A stretch of 64,000 nucleotides of DNA from an uncultured Tateyamaria sp. (GTDB taxonomy: Bacteria; Pseudomonadota; Alphaproteobacteria; Rhodobacterales; Rhodobacteraceae). The notes beneath the pieces were generated by a model. It did no database searches, had not been told where the DNA came from, and saw only the letters and a list, made by a program, of their open reading frames with translations. The position numbers and the translations under genes were made by a program. Within the stretch, counting starts at the first letter, position 1. Every line of letters begins with the position of its first letter. The DNA is taken from assembly GCF_947494755.1 (NCBI RefSeq), contig NZ_CANLVZ010000006.1, forward strand, positions 124,001-188,000, in the 5' to 3' direction. Below are positions 60,930 to 64,000 of the stretch, piece after piece.

Positions 60930-61655
60930 ATGAAAACTCTTCGATGGATCAAAGGCTTGGCGCTGTCCGCCTGTCTCGCATGGCCTGCGCAGGCGGCGGA
61001 TCTGCGCATTTTTGCAGCGGCCAGCCTGCAAGGTCCGCTGGATCTGATCACGAAAGAGTGGTCGCAGGATGTGGCGGTCAGCTATGGCGGCAGTGGCACA
61101 CTCGCGCGTCAGATCAGCCTTGGCGCGCCGGCGGATGCGGTGATTTTGGCAAACGCGCAATGGTCCGACTGGCTGGTGGATCAGGGGCATGTCGCAGGCC
61201 CCGCACGGCCCTTCCTGAGCAATCAGCTGGTGCTTGTTGGCCCGAACGGTGCCGCGCCGCTGCCGGACCCGGATGCAGACACATTGATGGCCCGACTTGG
61301 CAGCGGGCGCATGGCGATGGGCCAGCATATGTCGGTCCCTGCGGGTATTTACGCCCAAGCCTGGCTAGAGCATATCAATGTGTGGACCGTGCTGCGTCCC
61401 CATCTTGCTGAGACCGAAAATGTGCGGGCCGCGCTCGCCCTTGTGGCGCGCGGCGAGGTATCACTGGGCATCGTCTATGCCTCGGACGCGGCCGCCAGTG
61501 ATGGGGTCGATGTCGTTTACACGATCCCCTCGGACACCCACCCGCCGATCCAGTATCCCGCACTGGCCATCACCTCCGCCGGGGCCGCGTTTCTCGATCA
61601 CCTTGCCACCCGCACCGACCTCTTTGTCGCGGCCGGTTTCAAGGCCCTGCCATGA
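60930..61655 (+). CDS. modA: Molybdate-binding protein
   Basis: 241 residues with a signal peptide (MKTLRWIKGLALSACLAWPAQAA). Mature protein begins DLRIFAAASLQGPLDL, with the ModA Ser/Thr ligands in AAASL and GGSGTLARQI, and ALVARGEVSLGIVYASDA. Captures molybdate or tungstate in the periplasm. First of modABC, overlapping modB by 4 bases. Slightly short but complete. Confidence 0.93.
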   Translation: MKTLRWIKGLALSACLAWPAQAADLRIFAAASLQGPLDLITKEWSQDVAVSYGGSGTLARQISLGAPADAVILANAQWSDWLVDQGHVAGPARPFLSNQLVLVGPNGAAPLPDPDADTLMARLGSGRMAMGQHMSVPAGIYAQAWLEHINVWTVLRPHLAETENVRAALALVARGEVSLGIVYASDAAASDGVDVVYTIPSDTHPPIQYPALAITSAGAAFLDHLATRTDLFVAAGFKALP

Positions 61656-62344
61656 GCGTGGATCCGGCAGGTTGGGACGCGCTGCGCCTGTCGCTGCTGG
61701 TGGGTGTGGTTGCCACATTGATCGCCCTGCCGCTGGCGATCTGGGTTGCATGGCTGCTGGCGCGGCGCGACTTCTGGGGCAAGGGCGCGCTGAATGCCGC
61801 CGTGCATCTGCCACTGGTCCTGCCACCCGTCGTCACCGGCTACCTGCTGCTCATCGCTTTCGGGCGCACCGGCCCGGCGGGACGGTTCCTTGAAAGCACC
61901 TTTGGCCTTGTCTTGGCCTTTCGCTGGACGGGCGCGGTGCTGGCCGCCGTCGTCATGGGCTTTCCCTTGATGGTGCGCGCCATCCGCCTCGCCATCGAGG
62001 CCGTGGACCCAAAAATCGAAGACGCCGCCCGCACCCTCGGCGCGCCGGGCCACGCGGTCTTTCGCACTGTCACGTTGCCGCTGATCCTGCCGGGCATTCT
62101 GGCGGGCGGGGTCATGGGATTTGCCAAAGCCATCGGAGAGTTCGGCGCTACCATCACCTTTGTCGCCAACATCCCCGGCGAAACACAGACCCTGCCCTCG
62201 GCCATCTATGCACTGTTGCAGGTGCCGGGCGGTGAGGATGCCGCGATCACGCTGGTGCTGTGGGCCTGTGCGCTGGCGTTTGGGGCCGTCGCGCTGTCCG
62301 AGTGGCTCGCGCGCCGCGTTGCCAAACGGATTGCGGGCACATGA
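61652..62344 (+). CDS. modB: Molybdate ABC transporter permease
   Basis: 230 residues, five to six helices. ModB features: LPLVLPPVVTGYLLLIAFGRTGP, the EAA loop DAARTLGAPGHAVFRTVTLPLILPGILAG, and KAIGEFGATITFVANIPGETQTLPSAIY. Starts inside the modA stop (ATGA), ends in an ATGA overlap with modC. Confidence 0.94.
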   Translation: MSVDPAGWDALRLSLLVGVVATLIALPLAIWVAWLLARRDFWGKGALNAAVHLPLVLPPVVTGYLLLIAFGRTGPAGRFLESTFGLVLAFRWTGAVLAAVVMGFPLMVRAIRLAIEAVDPKIEDAARTLGAPGHAVFRTVTLPLILPGILAGGVMGFAKAIGEFGATITFVANIPGETQTLPSAIYALLQVPGGEDAAITLVLWACALAFGAVALSEWLARRVAKRIAGT

Positions 62345-63441
62345 GCCTCGCGGTTGCTCTGACCCACCGCGCAGGCACCTTCGCGCTGGACGTCGCGTTC
62401 GAGGCCGGACCAGGGGTCACGGCCCTGTTCGGGCGGTCCGGCGCGGGCAAGACCACCATCGTGAATGCGGTGGCCGGATTGCTGCGCCCCGATCAGGCAC
62501 AGATCACGCTGAACGGACGGGTGTTCAACGATGCAAAGACGTTTGTGCCGCCCCACAAACGGCGCATCGGCTATGTGTTTCAGGACGCGCGGCTTTTCCC
62601 GCATCTGAGCGTGGCGCAAAACCTCGACTACGCGGCCCGGTTCGGCGCAAAGGCCAATGCGCGTGCGCAGATCATCGATATGCTGGGCATCGGGGCGCTG
62701 CTGACCCGCGGCCCCGCGACCCTTTCGGGGGGTGAAAAACAGCGGGTGGCCCTGGGGCGCGCCTTGCTCAGCGATCCCGAAGTGCTGCTGATGGACGAAC
62801 CACTTGCCGCGCTGGATGGGGCGCGCAAGGCGGAAATCCTGCCCTATCTCGACCGGCTGAAACGCGACAGCGGCGTGCCGGTCCTCTATGTCAGTCACGC
62901 TGTGGACGAGGTCGCGCGGCTGGCGGATCACATGGTGCTGCTGGCCGATGGCAAGGTGGCGCGCGCAGGCCCGTTGTTCGACGTCATGGCGGACCCTGCG
63001 ACGGTGCCTTTGATCGGGGTGCGCGAGGCAGGTGCCGTACTGCGCGCAACCGTGCGGGAGCACGGAAAGGACGGGATCAGCACCTTGGCTGTGGCAGGCG
63101 GAACGCTGTCCCTGATGGGGGTGGATGCACCCGTCGGGGCCGTGGTGCGGTTGCACGTCTTGGCGCAGGACGTGCTGTTATCGCTCGACCGACCAACGGG
63201 CCTCAGCGCGCAAAACATCCTGCCGGTGACGATCACCGCGATCCGCACCGGCGACGGGCCGGGCGCGGCCATTGCGCTGGATGCCAGCGGCGACACATTG
63301 CTGGCGCGTGTGACAGCGCGGGCGGTTACAGGGATGGGGCTGGCCGAGGGTCAGCAGCTCTTTGCGATCCTCAAGGCCACTTCTGTCGCGCAAAACGCGA
63401 TCTCGGGCGGGGTTACCTCAGCGCCAACACCTGCGCCTTGA
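62341..63441 (+). CDS. modC: Molybdate ABC transporter ATP-binding protein
   Basis: 366 residues from the ATG overlapping modB. Walker A FGRSGAGKTT, signature LSGGEKQRVALGR, Walker B VLLMDEPLAALD, H-loop VSHAVDE; C-terminal Mop/TOBE domain (about 295-360: GLSAQNILPVTITAI..GDTLLARVTARAV) that may bind molybdate as a feedback site. Serves the iorAB and formate-dehydrogenase-like molybdoenzymes of the genome. Stop overlaps the EcsC gene by 29 bases, convergently. Confidence 0.95.
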   Translation: MSLAVALTHRAGTFALDVAFEAGPGVTALFGRSGAGKTTIVNAVAGLLRPDQAQITLNGRVFNDAKTFVPPHKRRIGYVFQDARLFPHLSVAQNLDYAARFGAKANARAQIIDMLGIGALLTRGPATLSGGEKQRVALGRALLSDPEVLLMDEPLAALDGARKAEILPYLDRLKRDSGVPVLYVSHAVDEVARLADHMVLLADGKVARAGPLFDVMADPATVPLIGVREAGAVLRATVREHGKDGISTLAVAGGTLSLMGVDAPVGAVVRLHVLAQDVLLSLDRPTGLSAQNILPVTITAIRTGDGPGAAIALDASGDTLLARVTARAVTGMGLAEGQQLFAILKATSVAQNAISGGVTSAPTPAP

Positions 63442-64000
63442 GGCGTTCAAGCACGGCCTCCTGCTCCATATCCGCATCAATGGCCAAACGGCGCAGCCCG
63501 AAATGCACATGCGCCATGTCCGTGTAATAGCTGGTATAGGCGTAGTTGACCGCCGCCCCTGCCACAGCGCCCAGAACGGGCACGGTCTGCGCTGCGAGTT
63601 TCTGGCCCATGACCACCGCCAAACGCGGGGCCACGCGGGCCACAATCGCCTGCACCGCCGCGCCGCTCAGCGCAACACGGGCCGACAGAAACGCGAGGTC
63701 GGCCCCATCGTCGTGATCCAAAGGTCCGGCGGCGGCAAAGACCTGCACACAATCAAAGCGGACGGATTCGGCGGCGGCATCAAACCCATGCTCGACCGCG
63801 ACGCCCTCGATCACCCGCAGCAGCAGCGTGGTGGTGACAGGCAATTCGGCCAGCGCCGTGGGCAAGCCGCCAAAACCACCCGCCGCCCCCATGGCCGTGC
63901 TGACAGCGGTATTGAGCCATTCGGCCTGATCGGGCACCACCTTGCGTGACCCGCTGGCGGCGTTCATCGCCTGGGTCAGGGCCGCTTGCGTCGCACCGTT
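63413..64000 (-). CDS. EcsC-family protein (5' end outside window)
   Basis: Partial; the frame is open to base 64000 and the ATG at 63967 is likely internal, as EcsC proteins are about 250-280 residues. About 195 residues visible. EcsC domain: AEWLNTAVSTAMGAAGGFGGLPTALAELPVTTTLLLRVIEGVAVEHGFD, with Gly-rich hydrophobic helices and LGAVAGAAVNYAYTSYYTDMAHVHFGL. EcsC homologues are membrane-associated and of unknown biochemical function; some are linked to stress response or secretion. Confidence 0.78.
   Translation of the reverse strand, partial: NGATQAALTQAMNAASGSRKVVPDQAEWLNTAVSTAMGAAGGFGGLPTALAELPVTTTLLLRVIEGVAVEHGFDAAAESVRFDCVQVFAAAGPLDHDDGADLAFLSARVALSGAAVQAIVARVAPRLAVVMGQKLAAQTVPVLGAVAGAAVNYAYTSYYTDMAHVHFGLRRLAIDADMEQEAVLERLKAQVLALR

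Overview
The window reads as chromosome of a marine alphaproteobacterium of the Roseobacter/Rhodobacteraceae group. The base composition is GC-rich. Individual proteins have clear roseobacter character: a PopZ-like polar protein, an adrenodoxin-type ferredoxin, a DUF1178 protein, an L-threonate dehydrogenase and the IorAB molybdoenzyme. Two copies of a compound hairpin intergenic repeat resemble elements I remember from roseobacter genomes. I see no rRNA, CRISPR array, transposase, integrase or phage gene.

1-25 kb is mostly housekeeping. It holds a cut-off alpha/beta hydrolase, a YfcG-type glutathione transferase, a membrane cyclic-nucleotide-domain protein, yciB, an EamA exporter and ftsY. 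These are followed by a lytic transglycosylase, an orphan NuoE-NuoF fusion flavoprotein, an AlkB-like hydroxylase, xseA and purD. Next come a ferredoxin, an enoyl-CoA hydratase, two PLP aminotransferases, a glycosyltransferase, ygfZ, efp, the PopZ-like protein, a TolC-family porin with a PCMT-like methyltransferase, and tRNA-Cys(GCA).

26.4-31.4 kb is the most unusual region. Six genes lie on the plus strand, each overlapping the next by 1 to 8 bases: a sulfotransferase-like protein, an acyl carrier protein, a DltA-like adenylating enzyme, a DltD-like SGNH protein, a DltB-like MBOAT acyltransferase, and a 37-residue membrane microprotein. The microprotein ends in Tyr-Val-Arg-Phe, so it looks like the DltX microprotein of Gram-positive D-alanylation operons. 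I read this as a Gram-negative Dlt-type system that moves an aminoacyl or acyl group to the periplasmic side, combined with a sulfotransferase. The acyl group and the acceptor are unknown.

31.4-40.3 kb is catabolic. A tightly packed minus-strand operon encodes an SMP-30 lactonase, a GlcG/HbpS protein, a formylglycine-generating-enzyme homologue, a tartrate-dehydrogenase-type enzyme and a haloacetate-dehalogenase-type hydrolase. It is divergent from iorAB, with a perfect palindrome between them. ltnD and otnI (threonate degradation) follow.

40.2-55 kb is a galactoside regulon. An IclR regulator and a MalK-type ATPase diverge from a long minus-strand operon. That operon encodes a sugar-binding protein, two permeases, GH36 alpha-galactosidase, an SDR galactose dehydrogenase, dgoK, dgoA, a lactonase and GH42 beta-galactosidase. 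Together they give uptake, hydrolysis and a DeLey-Doudoroff route lacking only a galactonate dehydratase. The arsenate-resistance pair gapdh-arsJ sits at the 3' end of this gene string.

55-64 kb returns to core functions: ptsP (PTS-Ntr enzyme I), lysC, a short-chain dehydrogenase, DUF1178, a Nudix protein, modABC for molybdate uptake (useful to IorAB and possible formate dehydrogenase), and a cut-off EcsC-family gene.
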